Assembly (NCBI RefSeq): GCF_014298075.1
Contig: NZ_CP060418.1
Span: 3,038,001 to 3,102,000, forward strand
Origin: Enterobacter sp. JUb54
GTDB lineage: Bacteria > Pseudomonadota > Gammaproteobacteria > Enterobacterales > Enterobacteriaceae
Direction of reading: 5' to 3'
Length of the DNA stretch: 64,000 bases
Made by a program: the position numbers and the translations under genes. Below, piece by piece: positions 1 to 9,996 of this stretch. Below the pieces are notes generated by a model. The model was not told the DNA's origin. It searched no databases and was given only the letters and a program-made list of their open reading frames with translations. Every line of letters starts with the position of its first letter. Within the stretch, counting starts at the first letter, position 1.

Positions 1-445
1 TGATCTCTTTGTCTTTCAGCAGCGCTTTTACTTTGTCGTTGGCATCACGACGAACGTTACGTACTGACACGCGAGCCTGCTCGGCTTCGGCGCGTACGAT
101 CTTCGTCAGATCTTTACGACGTTCTTCCGTCAGCGGCGGCAGCGGAACGCGAATGTCGGTACCCGCAGAGCTTGGGTTCAGGCCGAGGTCGGAAGCCATG
201 ATGGCTTTCTCAACGGCCGGGCTCATAGAGCGATCGAACACGTTGATTTTCAGAGTACGTGAGTCTTCTACCGTTACGCTTGCCAGCTGACGCAGCGGCG
301 TCGGCGTGCCGTAGTATTCCACGACGATGCCATCCAGCAGGCTGGGAGAAGCACGACCCGTGCGTATTTTGCTGATTTGGGTTTTGAACGCTTCGACGCA
401 TTTTTCCATGCGTACTTCAGCATCTTTTCTGATATCGCTAATCAC
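1..445 (-). CDS. frr: Ribosome recycling factor, partial (C-terminus outside window)
   Basis: Encodes the tRNA-shaped factor that, with EF-G, splits post-termination ribosomes in the cytoplasm. The minus-strand reading frame starts at a GTG and begins [16 protein letters not shown], which matches enterobacterial RRF. It stays open to the window edge. About 148 of the usual 185 residues are present; the C-terminal ~37 lie beyond base 1. It follows pyrH, as in E. coli. The GTG start is supported by the match of the N-terminus and by AAGGA about eight bases upstream. Confidence 0.95.
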   Translation of the reverse strand, partial: MISDIRKDAEVRMEKCVEAFKTQISKIRTGRASPSLLDGIVVEYYGTPTPLRQLASVTVEDSRTLKINVFDRSMSPAVEKAIMASDLGLNPSSAGTDIRVPLPPLTEERRKDLTKIVRAEAEQARVSVRNVRRDANDKVKALLKDKEI

Positions 446-509
446 GTTACGAATCCTTGAAAACTTGTCTCAGACAGACCAGACGGTCGCTCACCGCAAA
501 AGTGAGCTA

Positions 510-515
510 AGTATA
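510..515 (-). promoter_or_regulatory. Possible -10 box for frr
   Basis: The 150-bp gap between pyrH and frr holds TATACT on the minus strand, about 65 bases before the frr GTG. No good -35 element is seen at the right distance, so this is only a candidate for a separate frr promoter. Confidence 0.3.
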
Positions 516-595
516 GTCAGGTTTAATGCAAATCACCGGGCAATGCACCCGCGAAAGTAAAGCGGAATATTACCCGGATTTGACGCTGACGGGAA

Positions 596-1321
596 TTATT
601 CCGTAATCAAAGTGCCTTCTTTTTCGCCCATCACCACGCGACGCAGTGCGCCAGGTTTATTCATGTTGAAGACGCGAATCGGCAATTTGTGGTCACGCGC
701 CAGGGTAAAGGCGGCCAGATCCATAACTTTCAGTTCTTTATCAAGCACTTCGCTGTAGCTCAGTTGCTCGTACATCGTTGCGGTCGGATCTTTGGCCGGG
801 TCAGCGGTAAATACGCCGTCGACTTTGGTGGCTTTCAGCACCACATCGGCTTCGATTTCAATACCGCGCAGGCAGGCTGCAGAGTCGGTAGTGAAGAACG
901 GGTTACCGGTACCCGCAGCCAGGATAACAACGCGGTTGTTACGCAGCAGGCTGATCGCTTCCGCCCAGCTGTAGTTATCACACACGCCATTCAGCGGAAT
1001 CGCTGACATCAGGCGAGCGTTCACATAGGCGCGATGGAGAGAATCTCGCATTGCAAGGCCGTTCATCACCGTTGCCAGCATGCCCATGTGGTCGCCCACA
1101 ACGCGGTTCATACCCGCTTTCGCCAGACCAGCACCACGGAACAGGTTACCACCACCAATCACGACGCCGACCTGAATACCCAGTTCAACCAGTTCTTTGA
1201 TTTCCTGAGCCATACGGTCAAGTATGCTTGCATCAATACCGAAGCCTTCCGAACCCTGCAGAGCTTCGCCACTTAACTTAAGCAGAATACGTTTGTAGAC
1301 AGGTTTTGCATTGGTAGCCAT
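596..1321 (-). CDS. pyrH: UMP kinase
   Basis: Phosphorylates UMP to UDP in pyrimidine nucleotide synthesis; a cytoplasmic hexamer of the amino-acid-kinase fold, unlike eukaryotic UMP kinases. The 241-residue product beginning [20 protein letters not shown] is almost identical to E. coli PyrH. It includes the glycine-rich [10 protein letters not shown] segment and the acceptor-site region [14 protein letters not shown]. An upstream in-frame start would add eight residues (MSPSQERN), but the chosen ATG fits the family length and has AGGAAAG just before it. It lies between tsf and frr, in the usual translation cluster. Confidence 0.97.
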   Translation of the reverse strand: MATNAKPVYKRILLKLSGEALQGSEGFGIDASILDRMAQEIKELVELGIQVGVVIGGGNLFRGAGLAKAGMNRVVGDHMGMLATVMNGLAMRDSLHRAYVNARLMSAIPLNGVCDNYSWAEAISLLRNNRVVILAAGTGNPFFTTDSAACLRGIEIEADVVLKATKVDGVFTADPAKDPTATMYEQLSYSEVLDKELKVMDLAAFTLARDHKLPIRVFNMNKPGALRRVVMGEKEGTLITE

Positions 1322-1430
1322 GTTTCTTTCCTGAGACGGTGACAAGTGAGATGAGTTAATTCTGGCGACATTGTATGTCGCTTTTCAGCACAGCCACTAT
1401 AAGCATTGCGCTGAATTTACAAAACGGGCA

Positions 1431-1456
1431 CAAAAAGAAGCCGCCCTCAGGCGGCT
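1431..1456 (-). terminator. Rho-independent terminator after tsf
   Basis: On the minus strand a seven-pair stem (AGCCGCC with GGCGGCT, loop of four) is followed by TTCTTTTTG. It sits 12 bases after the tsf stop codon and separates the rpsB-tsf transcript from pyrH. Confidence 0.85.
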
Positions 1457-1467
1457 CCTTGTGAAAA

Positions 1468-2319
1468 TTAAGACTGCTTGGACATCGCAGCAACTTCTGC
1501 TGCAAAGTCGGTCTCAACTTTCTCGATGCCTTCGCCCACTTCAAAGCGGATGAAGCCAGTTACGTCAGCGTTGTGCTCTTTCAGCAGCTGAGCAACAGAT
1601 TTGCTCGGGTCCATTACGAACGGCTGGCCAGTCAGAGAAACTTCGCCGGTGAATTTCTTCATGCGGCCTTCAACCATTTTCTCTGCGATTTCTTTCGGCT
1701 TACCAGACTGCATCGCGATGTCCAGCTGAACCTGGTACTCTTTCTCAACGACTTCAGCAGAAACGTCTTCCGGCTTAACGAATTCAGGCTTGCTTGCAGC
1801 GATGTGCATTGCCAGCTGTTTAACCAGCTCCTGATCGGCGCCTTTAGCAGCAACCAGAACACCGATACGTGCACCGTGCTGGTATGAACCCAGAACGTCG
1901 CCTTCCAGAGCAGAAACGCGACGAATGTTGATGTTCTCACCGATTTTAGCAACCAGCGCAACACGCTCTTCTTCGAACTGTGCTTTCAGAACGTCAACAT
2001 CAGTGATTTTGCCAGCAACAGCTGCATCCAGAACTTTGTTAGCAAATGCCTGGAAACCACCATCTTTAGCAACGAAGTCAGTCTGGCAGTTAACTTCCAG
2101 AATGATGCCGTAGGTGCCATCGATTTTAGTGATGATCACGCCGTCAGCAGCAACGTTGCCTGCTTTCTTCGCTGCTTTGATCGCGCCGGATTTACGCATG
2201 TTTTCGATTGCCAGCTCGATGTCGCCGTTAGCTTCAGTCAGCGCTTTTTTGCAATCCATCATGCCTGCGCCAGTACGTTCGCGCAGCTCTTTTACCAGGG
2301 ATGCGGTAATTTCAGCCAT
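1468..2319 (-). CDS. tsf: Translation elongation factor Ts
   Basis: Nucleotide exchange factor that regenerates EF-Tu-GTP from EF-Tu-GDP. The 283-residue product has the family's exact E. coli length. It contains the N-terminal UBA-like module with [16 protein letters not shown] (about residues 12-27) and the conserved core TDFVAKD (about residues 80-86). It is downstream of rpsB, separated by about 120 bp carrying an attenuator-like hairpin, and is followed by a strong terminator. The start is unambiguous ([12 protein letters not shown]). Confidence 0.97.
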   Translation of the reverse strand: MAEITASLVKELRERTGAGMMDCKKALTEANGDIELAIENMRKSGAIKAAKKAGNVAADGVIITKIDGTYGIILEVNCQTDFVAKDGGFQAFANKVLDAAVAGKITDVDVLKAQFEEERVALVAKIGENINIRRVSALEGDVLGSYQHGARIGVLVAAKGADQELVKQLAMHIAASKPEFVKPEDVSAEVVEKEYQVQLDIAMQSGKPKEIAEKMVEGRMKKFTGEVSLTGQPFVMDPSKSVAQLLKEHNADVTGFIRFEVGEGIEKVETDFAAEVAAMSKQS

Positions 2320-2379
2320 TCTTTAATCCTCGGGAGAGATGACCTGCCCGGTTCGCAGAACCAGACAGGTTTAAAAGTG

Positions 2380-2404
2380 AAAAAGGGGCCAAATATAGGC
2401 CCCT
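2380..2404 (-). terminator. Hairpin between rpsB and tsf (attenuator-like)
   Basis: On the minus strand AGGGGCC pairs with GGCCCCT across a seven-base AT-rich loop, followed by TTTT. In E. coli the same spacer carries a partial terminator that sets the ratio of S2 to Ts. That role is carried over here by analogy. Confidence 0.65.
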
Positions 2405-2439
2405 ATTTATACACGGTACTAAATAAGGGATAGACCTTA

Positions 2440-3330
<891 letters not shown>

Positions 3331-3336
3331 GCGCGC

Positions 3337-3366
3337 TTTATACCACAAAACCAGACCGGACACCAA
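3337..3366 (-). promoter_or_regulatory. rpsB promoter (extended -10)
   Basis: On the minus strand TTGGTG is followed, 18 bases later, by TGTGGTATAAAGCGCGCC: a TATAAA box with an extended TG and a GC-rich discriminator. Such a discriminator is typical of stringently controlled ribosomal protein promoters. Confidence 0.7.
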
Positions 3367-3490
3367 CTCTTGTTGACGTCACGTGCTGTTAATGATTCTC
3401 AATTTGGCACCAGGTCGCCCGGACTGTTAACATTGACAGGACTTACTCTATTATTGTCGAAAAAATCGGCGCAGCTGGACAGAATCCACC

Positions 3491-4285
3491 ATGGCTATAT
3501 CTATTAAAACACCTGAAGACATCGAAAAAATGCGCGTGGCCGGCCGCCTGGCCGCTGAAGTGCTGGAAATGATCGAACCTTACGTGAAACCGGGCGTCAG
3601 CACCGGCGAACTGGACCGTATCTGTAACGATTATATCGTCAACAACCAGCAAGCAATCTCAGCCTGCCTCGGCTACCACGGCTACCCGAAATCCGTGTGC
3701 ATCTCTATTAATGAGGTCGTTTGTCACGGCATCCCTGATGACGAAAAACTGCTGAAAGACGGCGACATCGTCAACATTGATGTGACGGTGATTAAGGATG
3801 AATTCCACGGCGATACCTCGAAGATGTTTATCGTCGGCAAACCGACCATCCTCGGCGAGCGCCTGTGCCGCATCACCCAGGAAAGCCTGTATCTGGCCCT
3901 GAAGATGGTCAAGCCGGGAATCAACCTGCGCGCGATTGGCGCCGCTATCCAGAAATTCGTTGAAGCCGAAGGTTTCTCGGTCGTACGCGAATACTGCGGT
4001 CACGGCATCGGCCGCGGCTTCCATGAAGAGCCGCAGGTGCTGCACTACGACTCCCCGGAAACCAATGTGGTGCTCAAACCTGGCATGACCTTCACCATCG
4101 AGCCGATGGTCAACGCCGGCAAAAAAGAGATCCGCAGCATGAAAGACGGCTGGACGGTGAAAACCAAAGACCGGAGCTTGTCTGCGCAGTACGAGCATAC
4201 TATTGTGGTGACAGAGAACGGCTGTGAGATTCTGACGTTACGCAAGGATGACACCATCCCGGCGATAATCTCGCACGACGCATAA
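3491..4285 (+). CDS. map: Methionine aminopeptidase type I
   Basis: Removes the initiator methionine from nascent proteins; an essential cytoplasmic metalloenzyme of the pita-bread fold. The product is 264 residues, as in E. coli. It shows the metal-ligand regions NIDVTVIKDEFHGDTSK (two Asp), the GHGIGRGFHEEP histidine segment, FTIEPM and the C-terminal QYEHTIVV glutamate. It diverges from rpsB and ends in a strong hairpin terminator. Confidence 0.97.
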   Translation: MAISIKTPEDIEKMRVAGRLAAEVLEMIEPYVKPGVSTGELDRICNDYIVNNQQAISACLGYHGYPKSVCISINEVVCHGIPDDEKLLKDGDIVNIDVTVIKDEFHGDTSKMFIVGKPTILGERLCRITQESLYLALKMVKPGINLRAIGAAIQKFVEAEGFSVVREYCGHGIGRGFHEEPQVLHYDSPETNVVLKPGMTFTIEPMVNAGKKEIRSMKDGWTVKTKDRSLSAQYEHTIVVTENGCEILTLRKDDTIPAIISHDA

Positions 4286-4287
4286 CG

Positions 4288-4313
4288 AAAAGCCGGCGCC
4301 CGCCGGCTTTTTT
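4288..4313 (+). terminator. Rho-independent terminator after map
   Basis: A stem AAAAGCCGGC / GCCGGCTTTT with loop GCCC runs into TTTTTT, starting three bases after the map stop codon. Confidence 0.9.
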
Positions 4314-4526
4314 ATGACAAGCGTCCTGCCGTCACCCTTCGGGCCGCCGCAAGCGACGTTAAAAATCGCTCCCGGCGTTTATTATGACGGGCTTCCTGCC
4401 CGTCACCCTTCGGGCCGCCGCAAGCGACGTTAAAAATCGCTCCCGGCATTTATTATGACGGGCGTCCTGCCCGTCACCCTTCGGGCCGCCGCAAGCGACG
4501 TTAAAAATCGCTCCCGGCGATTTTTT
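4312..4526 (+). repeat. Three tandem copies of a 71-bp repeat
   Basis: The segment GTCACCCTTCGGGCC recurs at 4331, 4402 and 4473, exactly 71 bases apart, with near-identical flanks (gacgggc-tcctgcccg, gccgccgcaagcgacg, aaaaatcgctcccggc). Each copy holds a small GACGGG/CCCGTC hairpin. The last copy ends in a perfect terminator-like stem. No reading frame is shared across the copies. The array fills the gap between the map terminator and glnD. Confidence 0.9.
4503..4526 (+). terminator. Terminator-like hairpin at the end of the repeat array
   Basis: AAAAATCGC pairs with GCGATTTTT across TCCCG, followed by one more T. The stem is A-rich on one side and T-rich on the other, so it could work in both directions. 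The two earlier repeat copies have a broken version (GCGTTT or GCATTT in place of GCGATTT). Confidence 0.6.
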
Positions 4527-4557
4527 ATGGGCGATAGTTTTTTCATATGGTGACGCA

Positions 4558-7221
4558 ATGAGCAACCCTTTACCTGACACTGTCTCCCCTCCCCTTTCCG
4601 GTCAGCCGGCGAATCCCGGCAGTTGGCCACAGGCGGATTTACACTGTGCCGCCATCAAGGCACACCTTGATAGCTTCCAGCGCTGGCTGGGCGAGGCGTT
4701 TGATAGCGGCATCGCCGCCGAACAGCTAATCGAAGCGCGGACCGAATTTATCGACCAGTTGCTTCAGCGGCTGTGGGTTGATTACGGCTTTGGTTCGGTC
4801 AACGACCTGGCGCTGGTAGCGGTTGGCGGATACGGTCGTGGCGAACTGCATCCGCTCTCCGACGTCGACCTTCTGATCCTCAGTCGCAAAAAACTCGCCG
4901 ATGACCAGGCGCAGAAAGTGGGGGAACTGCTGACGCTGCTGTGGGACATCAAGCTGGAGGTCGGTCACAGCGTCCGTACGCTGGAAGAGTGTCTTCTCGA
5001 AGGGCTATCCGACCTTAGCGTTGCCACCAACCTGATTGAATCACGCCTGCTGATCGGCGACGTCGCTCTGTTCCTGGAACTCCAGAAGCATATCTTCAGC
5101 GATGGCTTCTGGCCCTCGGAGAAGTTCTTTGCCGCCAAGGTCGAAGAGCAGCAGATCCGCCACCAGCGTTATCATGGCACCAGCTATAACCTCGAGCCGG
5201 ATGTGAAAAGCAGCCCCGGTGGGCTGCGCGATATTCACACCCTGCAGTGGGTTGCCCGTCGCCACTTTGGCGCCACCTCGCTGGATGAAATGGTCGGTTT
5301 CGGCTTTATTACTGAAGCGGAGCGCAACGAACTTAACGAGTGTCTGCACCAGCTCTGGCGGATCCGCTTTGCTCTGCATCTGGAGCTCACCCGCTACGAC
5401 AACCGTCTGCTGTTTGACCGCCAGCTCAGCGTGGCCCGTCGACTGCGCTACGAAGGCGAGGGAAACCAGCCGATCGAGTACATGATGAAGGATTTCTTCC
5501 GCGTCACCCGACGGGTCGGCGAGCTGAATCACATGCTGCTCCAGCTGTTCGATGAAGCAATCCTCGCCCTCACGGAAGATGAAAAGCCGCGGCCCATTGA
5601 TGATGATTTCCAGTTGCGCGGCACGCTCATCGATCTGCGCGACGACACGCTGTTTATCCGTGAGCCGCAGGCCATCCTGCGCATGTTCTATATCATGGTG
5701 CGAAACAGCAACATCACCGGGATCTACTCCACAACCCTGCGCCATCTGCGCCATGCCCGGCGCCACCTGACCCAGCCTCTGTGCTATATCCCGGAAGCGC
5801 GCAGCATTTTCCTCAGCATGTTGCGCCATCAGGGCGCGGTCAGCCGTGGCCTGTTGCCGATGCACCGCCACAGCGTGCTGTGGGCCTACATGCCGCAGTG
5901 GTCGCATATTGTCGGCCAGATGCAGTTTGACCTGTTCCATGCCTATACCGTCGATGAGCATACGATCCGCGTGCTGCTGAAGCTGGAAAGCTTCGCCAAA
6001 GAAGAAACCCGCAGTCGTCACCCGCTGTGCGTCGAGCTGTGGCCTCGCCTGACCCACCCGGAACTGATTCTGATTGCGGCGCTGTTTCATGACATTGCCA
6101 AAGGCCGTGGGGGCGATCACTCGGTGCTCGGCGCGCAGGACGTACTGAAATTTGCCGAGCTGCACGGGCTCAACTCCAGAGAGACCCAACTGGTCGCCTG
6201 GCTGGTGCGCCATCATCTTCTGATGTCGGTCACCGCGCAGCGCCGCGATATTCAGGATCCCGAAGTCATCAAGCAGTTCGCCGAAGAGGTGCAGACGGAA
6301 AACCGCCTGCGCTACCTGGTGTGCCTGACCGTCGCCGATATCTGTGCAACCAACGAAACCCTGTGGAACAGCTGGAAACAGAGCCTGCTGCGCGAGCTTT
6401 ACTTCGCGACGGAAAAACAGCTGCGTCGGGGTATGCAAAGCACGCCGGATATGCGCGAACGAGTTCGCCACCATCAGCTACAGGCGCTGGCGCTCCTGCG
6501 GATGGAAAACATTAACGAAGAGGCGCTGCATCAAATCTGGAACCGCTGTCGCGCCAACTACTTCGTTCGCCATACGCCAAACCAGCTCGCCTGGCACGCC
6601 CGCAATTTGCTCAAGCACGATCTCAGTAAACCGATGATCCTGCTCAGCTCGCAGGCAACCCGCGGCGGGACAGAAATCTTTATCTGGAGCCCGGACCGGC
6701 CTTATCTTTTCGCCGCCGTCTGTGGCGAGCTGGATCGCCGCAACCTGAGCGTCCACGATGCGCAGGTCTTTACCACCCGTGACGGGATGGCGATGGACAC
6801 CTTCATCGTCCTGGAGCCGGACGGCAGTCCGCTTTCCGCCGATCGCCATGAGATGATTCGACTTGGCCTCGAGCAGACCATTACCCAACGCAGCTGGCAG
6901 CCACCGGCGCCACGCCGACAGGCCGCAAAACTGCGTCATTTCTCCGTGGCCACCGAAGTCAATTTCTTGCCAACGCACACCGACAGAAAATCATTCCTTG
7001 AACTGATTGCCCTCGATCAGCCCGGACTGCTGGCGCGCGTCGGTCAGGTGTTCGCCGACCTCAATATTTCACTCCATGGGGCCAGAATTACGACAATTGG
7101 TGAGCGAGTAGAAGATTTATTTATAATCGCGACGGCAGACCGGCGTGGGCTTAATAATGAGCTACAACAAGAAGTACAACAACGGTTGACAGAGGCCCTC
7201 AATCCAAACGATAAAGGGTGA
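4558..7221 (+). CDS. glnD: Bifunctional PII uridylyltransferase / uridylyl-removing enzyme
   Basis: Glutamine sensor of the nitrogen-control cascade: uridylylates PII (GlnB, GlnK) when glutamine is low and removes UMP when it is high. The product is 887 residues (E. coli 890). In order: nucleotidyltransferase domain with [17 protein letters not shown] at about 89-105; GlnD adapter; HD hydrolase domain with [14 protein letters not shown] at about 510-523; and two C-terminal ACT domains at about 702-780 and 812-887, the glutamine-binding part. It stands alone behind the map terminator and repeat array. Start MSNPLPDT fits the family. Confidence 0.97.
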   Translation: MSNPLPDTVSPPLSGQPANPGSWPQADLHCAAIKAHLDSFQRWLGEAFDSGIAAEQLIEARTEFIDQLLQRLWVDYGFGSVNDLALVAVGGYGRGELHPLSDVDLLILSRKKLADDQAQKVGELLTLLWDIKLEVGHSVRTLEECLLEGLSDLSVATNLIESRLLIGDVALFLELQKHIFSDGFWPSEKFFAAKVEEQQIRHQRYHGTSYNLEPDVKSSPGGLRDIHTLQWVARRHFGATSLDEMVGFGFITEAERNELNECLHQLWRIRFALHLELTRYDNRLLFDRQLSVARRLRYEGEGNQPIEYMMKDFFRVTRRVGELNHMLLQLFDEAILALTEDEKPRPIDDDFQLRGTLIDLRDDTLFIREPQAILRMFYIMVRNSNITGIYSTTLRHLRHARRHLTQPLCYIPEARSIFLSMLRHQGAVSRGLLPMHRHSVLWAYMPQWSHIVGQMQFDLFHAYTVDEHTIRVLLKLESFAKEETRSRHPLCVELWPRLTHPELILIAALFHDIAKGRGGDHSVLGAQDVLKFAELHGLNSRETQLVAWLVRHHLLMSVTAQRRDIQDPEVIKQFAEEVQTENRLRYLVCLTVADICATNETLWNSWKQSLLRELYFATEKQLRRGMQSTPDMRERVRHHQLQALALLRMENINEEALHQIWNRCRANYFVRHTPNQLAWHARNLLKHDLSKPMILLSSQATRGGTEIFIWSPDRPYLFAAVCGELDRRNLSVHDAQVFTTRDGMAMDTFIVLEPDGSPLSADRHEMIRLGLEQTITQRSWQPPAPRRQAAKLRHFSVATEVNFLPTHTDRKSFLELIALDQPGLLARVGQVFADLNISLHGARITTIGERVEDLFIIATADRRGLNNELQQEVQQRLTEALNPNDKG

Positions 7222-7255
7222 CGAACTTTTAATGTGTAAAGAGAAAGAGTAAACA

Positions 7256-8080
7256 ATGCAGCAATTACAGAATGTTATTGAGTCCGCCTTTGAGCGTCGC
7301 GCCGACATCACGCCGGCAAATGTGGATACCGTAACCCGCGAAGCGGTTAACCAGGTGATTTCTCTGCTTGATTCCGGCGCGCTGCGTGTCGCTGAAAAAA
7401 TCGATGGCCAGTGGGTCACCCATCAATGGCTGAAGAAAGCGGTTCTGCTCTCTTTCCGTATTAACGATAACCAGGTTATCGACGGTGCGGAAAGCCGCTA
7501 CTTCGATAAAGTACCGATGAAATTCGCTGACTACGACGAAGCGCGTTTCCAGAAAGAAGGTTTCCGCGTGGTGCCACCGGCTGCGGTGCGTCAGGGTGCA
7601 TTCATTGCCCGCAACACCGTCCTGATGCCGTCCTACGTTAACATCGGCGCCTACGTTGATGAAGGCTCCATGGTTGATACCTGGGCGACCGTCGGTTCCT
7701 GCGCGCAGATTGGTAAAAACGTTCACCTGTCCGGCGGCGTCGGCATCGGTGGCGTTCTGGAGCCGCTGCAGGCTAACCCGACCATCATCGAAGATAACTG
7801 CTTCATCGGCGCACGCTCTGAAGTGGTTGAAGGCGTCATCGTCGAAGAAGGCTCCGTTATCTCCATGGGCGTATACCTGGGCCAGAGCACCAAAATTTAC
7901 GACCGCGAAACCGGCGAAGTGTTCTACGGTCGCGTTCCGGCGGGTTCCGTAGTGGTTTCCGGCAACCTGCCGTCTAAAGATGGCAAATACAGCCTGTACT
8001 GCGCGGTGATTGTGAAGAAAGTCGATGCGAAGACCCGCGGTAAGGTCGGCATCAACGAACTGCTGCGTACCATCGACTAA
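7256..8080 (+). CDS. dapD: Tetrahydrodipicolinate N-succinyltransferase
   Basis: Transfers succinyl from succinyl-CoA to tetrahydrodipicolinate in the lysine/meso-diaminopimelate pathway, feeding peptidoglycan synthesis. The product is 274 residues, the standard length. Its middle and C-terminal parts show the left-handed beta-helix hexapeptide repeats (for example [20 protein letters not shown] and [20 protein letters not shown]). It follows glnD by 34 bases and ends in a strong terminator. Confidence 0.97.
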   Translation: MQQLQNVIESAFERRADITPANVDTVTREAVNQVISLLDSGALRVAEKIDGQWVTHQWLKKAVLLSFRINDNQVIDGAESRYFDKVPMKFADYDEARFQKEGFRVVPPAAVRQGAFIARNTVLMPSYVNIGAYVDEGSMVDTWATVGSCAQIGKNVHLSGGVGIGGVLEPLQANPTIIEDNCFIGARSEVVEGVIVEEGSVISMGVYLGQSTKIYDRETGEVFYGRVPAGSVVVSGNLPSKDGKYSLYCAVIVKKVDAKTRGKVGINELLRTID

Positions 8081-8091
8081 GCAAGTCGTTT

Positions 8092-8119
8092 AAAAAGCGG
8101 GGGCAACCCCGCTTTTTTT
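8092..8119 (+). terminator. Rho-independent terminator after dapD
   Basis: Stem AAAAAGCGGGG / CCCCGCTTTTT with loop GCAA, followed by further T, 11 bases after the dapD stop. Confidence 0.92.
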
Positions 8120-8191
8120 GTATCTGCCGCTGGCGAAAAGACATTTTATCGTTAATTATTCAAAGGTTATGTTTAATTCAAGGATACCGCT

Positions 8192-8581
8192 ATGTACGAC
8201 AATCTGAAAAGTTTGGGCATTACCAATCCTGATGAAATCGATCGTTACAGCCTCCGGCAAGAAGCCAACAACGACATTCTGAAAATCTATTTTCAGAAGG
8301 ACAAAGGCGAATTCTTCGCTAAAAGCGTTAAGTTTAAATACCCGCGTCAGCGTAAAACCGTGGTCGCCGATGGCGTCGGCCAGGGGTATAAAGAAGTCCA
8401 GGAAATCAGCCCGAACCTGCGCTACGTGATTGATGAGCTGGACCAGATCTGCCAGCGCGATCGCACCGAAGTCGATCTTAAACGCAAGATCCTCGACGAT
8501 CTGCGTCATCTGGAAAGCGTCGTTACCCATAAGATCAGCGAAATTGAAGCCGATCTGGAAAAACTGACCCGCAACAAATAA
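8192..8581 (+). CDS. yaeH: UPF0325 family protein YaeH
   Basis: Small, charged, predicted cytoplasmic protein of 129 residues, matching E. coli YaeH (128) along its length, beginning [20 protein letters not shown]. It has no signal peptide or membrane segment. The C-terminal half is rich in Lys, Glu and Leu ([16 protein letters not shown]) and probably helical. The function is unknown and I can infer none from context. It lies downstream of the dapD terminator with its own start region and faces cdaR. Confidence 0.9.
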   Translation: MYDNLKSLGITNPDEIDRYSLRQEANNDILKIYFQKDKGEFFAKSVKFKYPRQRKTVVADGVGQGYKEVQEISPNLRYVIDELDQICQRDRTEVDLKRKILDDLRHLESVVTHKISEIEADLEKLTRNK

Positions 8582-8649
8582 CGCCCTTTCTCTCCCCGGC
8601 CGGTCATGCCCGCCGGGGCAATTCCAACGACAGCCGGGCAGATTATCGG

Positions 8650-9807
8650 CTAGCGCTGCTCATCCAGCTGCAGCGAAATATACAGCAGCAGGCGGTCGTC
8701 GAAGTTTCCCAGATCCAGTCCGGTCAACTCCGAAATACGGTTCAGTCGATATTCCAGGGTATTGCGATGAATAAACAGCGCCTTTGAGGTAGCCAGCGGC
8801 TGCACGTTATGGCGGAACCACGCCTGCAGCGTCCGACGCAGCAGGCCGTTATTATCCATCGCCTTCAGCCGGACCAGCGGACGGGCCAGCTCATTGGCCT
8901 GCCAGCCGCCGCGCAGGCTATCGAGCAACACCGGCAGCATCAGATCCTGGTAAAAATAGCTGCGGCTTTCAGGCATCCGCTGCTTGCCGACCATCATGGT
9001 GGTGCGGGCGGTACGGTACGACCGGGCAATACTCCCGGGGCCGGTGAAAAAGTTACCCAGCGCGACGCGAAACCGCAGCTGCCCGTTCTCTTTCATCCTC
9101 GCGATAAGCTGCTCAACCCGCTTGCCATGATCGTCTGCGTCCCAGCGGCCAAAAGCATTGAGCGCCGGCTTGAGAACCACCATCTCCGTCAAAGAGACGA
9201 TAGCGACCAGATTGTTACGATCGGGGGTGGTCAGCGCGGTCTGGAGCTGCTGCAGTTCGGCCATGGCGCTGTCGACGCCAAGCTGGCCGCTGTCCACTTC
9301 AATCATCGCGACAACCCGCGGCTGGTTCAGATCGATCCCCAAACGCTGGGCCCACTCCGTTAGCGCCGGCGTATTCTCTTCCGCCTGAATCAGGTTCATC
9401 ACCAGCTCTTCACGCAGACGACTGTCCTGCGCCAGCAGGTGCATCAGTCGCGACTGCTCAAGCATCATCTCAGCGGTCATGCACACCAGCTCGCCATACT
9501 TACGCAGCGTTTCGGGTTCGCCGGTCAGGCCAATAACGCCGACAATCTCCCCTTCCAGGCGCAAAGGCAGGTTGATCCCCTGACGAACGCCGTGCAGATG
9601 GCGGGCAACTGCATCATCGATATCCACTACCCGGCCCTGAGAAAGCACCAGCAGCGCCCCTTCGTGCAATTCCCCAATTCGCTCACGATCGCCGCTGCCG
9701 ATAATCCGCCCACGGGCATCCATTACGTTGATATTGGTATCAATGATGCGCATCGTGCGTGCCACAATATCCTGCGCCATTTTGGTATCAAGATGCCAGC
9801 CAGCCAT
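8650..9807 (-). CDS. cdaR: Sugar diacid regulator CdaR
   Basis: Transcription activator of genes for uptake and breakdown of glucarate, galactarate and glycerate. The product is 385 residues, as in E. coli. The N-terminal sugar-diacid recognition domain starts MAGWHLDTKMAQDIVARTMR. The C-terminal PucR-type helix-turn-helix includes LATSKALFIHRNTLEYRLNRI. A longer in-frame start adds 18 residues, but the chosen ATG has GGAGGG six bases upstream and matches the family. It converges on yaeH; none of its target genes are in this window. Confidence 0.94.
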   Translation of the reverse strand: MAGWHLDTKMAQDIVARTMRIIDTNINVMDARGRIIGSGDRERIGELHEGALLVLSQGRVVDIDDAVARHLHGVRQGINLPLRLEGEIVGVIGLTGEPETLRKYGELVCMTAEMMLEQSRLMHLLAQDSRLREELVMNLIQAEENTPALTEWAQRLGIDLNQPRVVAMIEVDSGQLGVDSAMAELQQLQTALTTPDRNNLVAIVSLTEMVVLKPALNAFGRWDADDHGKRVEQLIARMKENGQLRFRVALGNFFTGPGSIARSYRTARTTMMVGKQRMPESRSYFYQDLMLPVLLDSLRGGWQANELARPLVRLKAMDNNGLLRRTLQAWFRHNVQPLATSKALFIHRNTLEYRLNRISELTGLDLGNFDDRLLLYISLQLDEQR

Positions 9808-9942
9808 GTAACCCTCCCGTAAGCAGGGCACCAGCATAAAAGAGTTCAGTGTGCGTCGCATTGTGCATATGCATAAAGCAGGACGGAGAAGTGTGGAGTT
9901 GCGGGTGGGGTCACAGAATGAAAACGCAGGGTAAATGCGGGC

Positions 9943-9978
9943 AAAAAAAAGCCCCTTCCCTCAACGAGGAGAAGGGGC
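9943..9978 (-). terminator. Rho-independent terminator after degP
   Basis: On the minus strand GCCCCTTC pairs with GAAGGGGC around a 12-base loop and is followed by eight T. It begins about 20 bases beyond the degP stop. Confidence 0.9.
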
Positions 9979-9996
9979 CGGTTTCACGGTGAGCGA

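Noticed and set aside
4312-4526. Tandem repeats considered as a CRISPR array
   Set aside because: The units are contiguous 71-bp copies without unique spacers, and no cas genes are present.
5041-6474. Long minus-strand open frame (477 codons) inside glnD
   Set aside because: It is antisense to a fully conserved gene and has low-complexity His/Gln-rich content typical of the reverse strand of GC-rich coding DNA. No ribosome site or family features.
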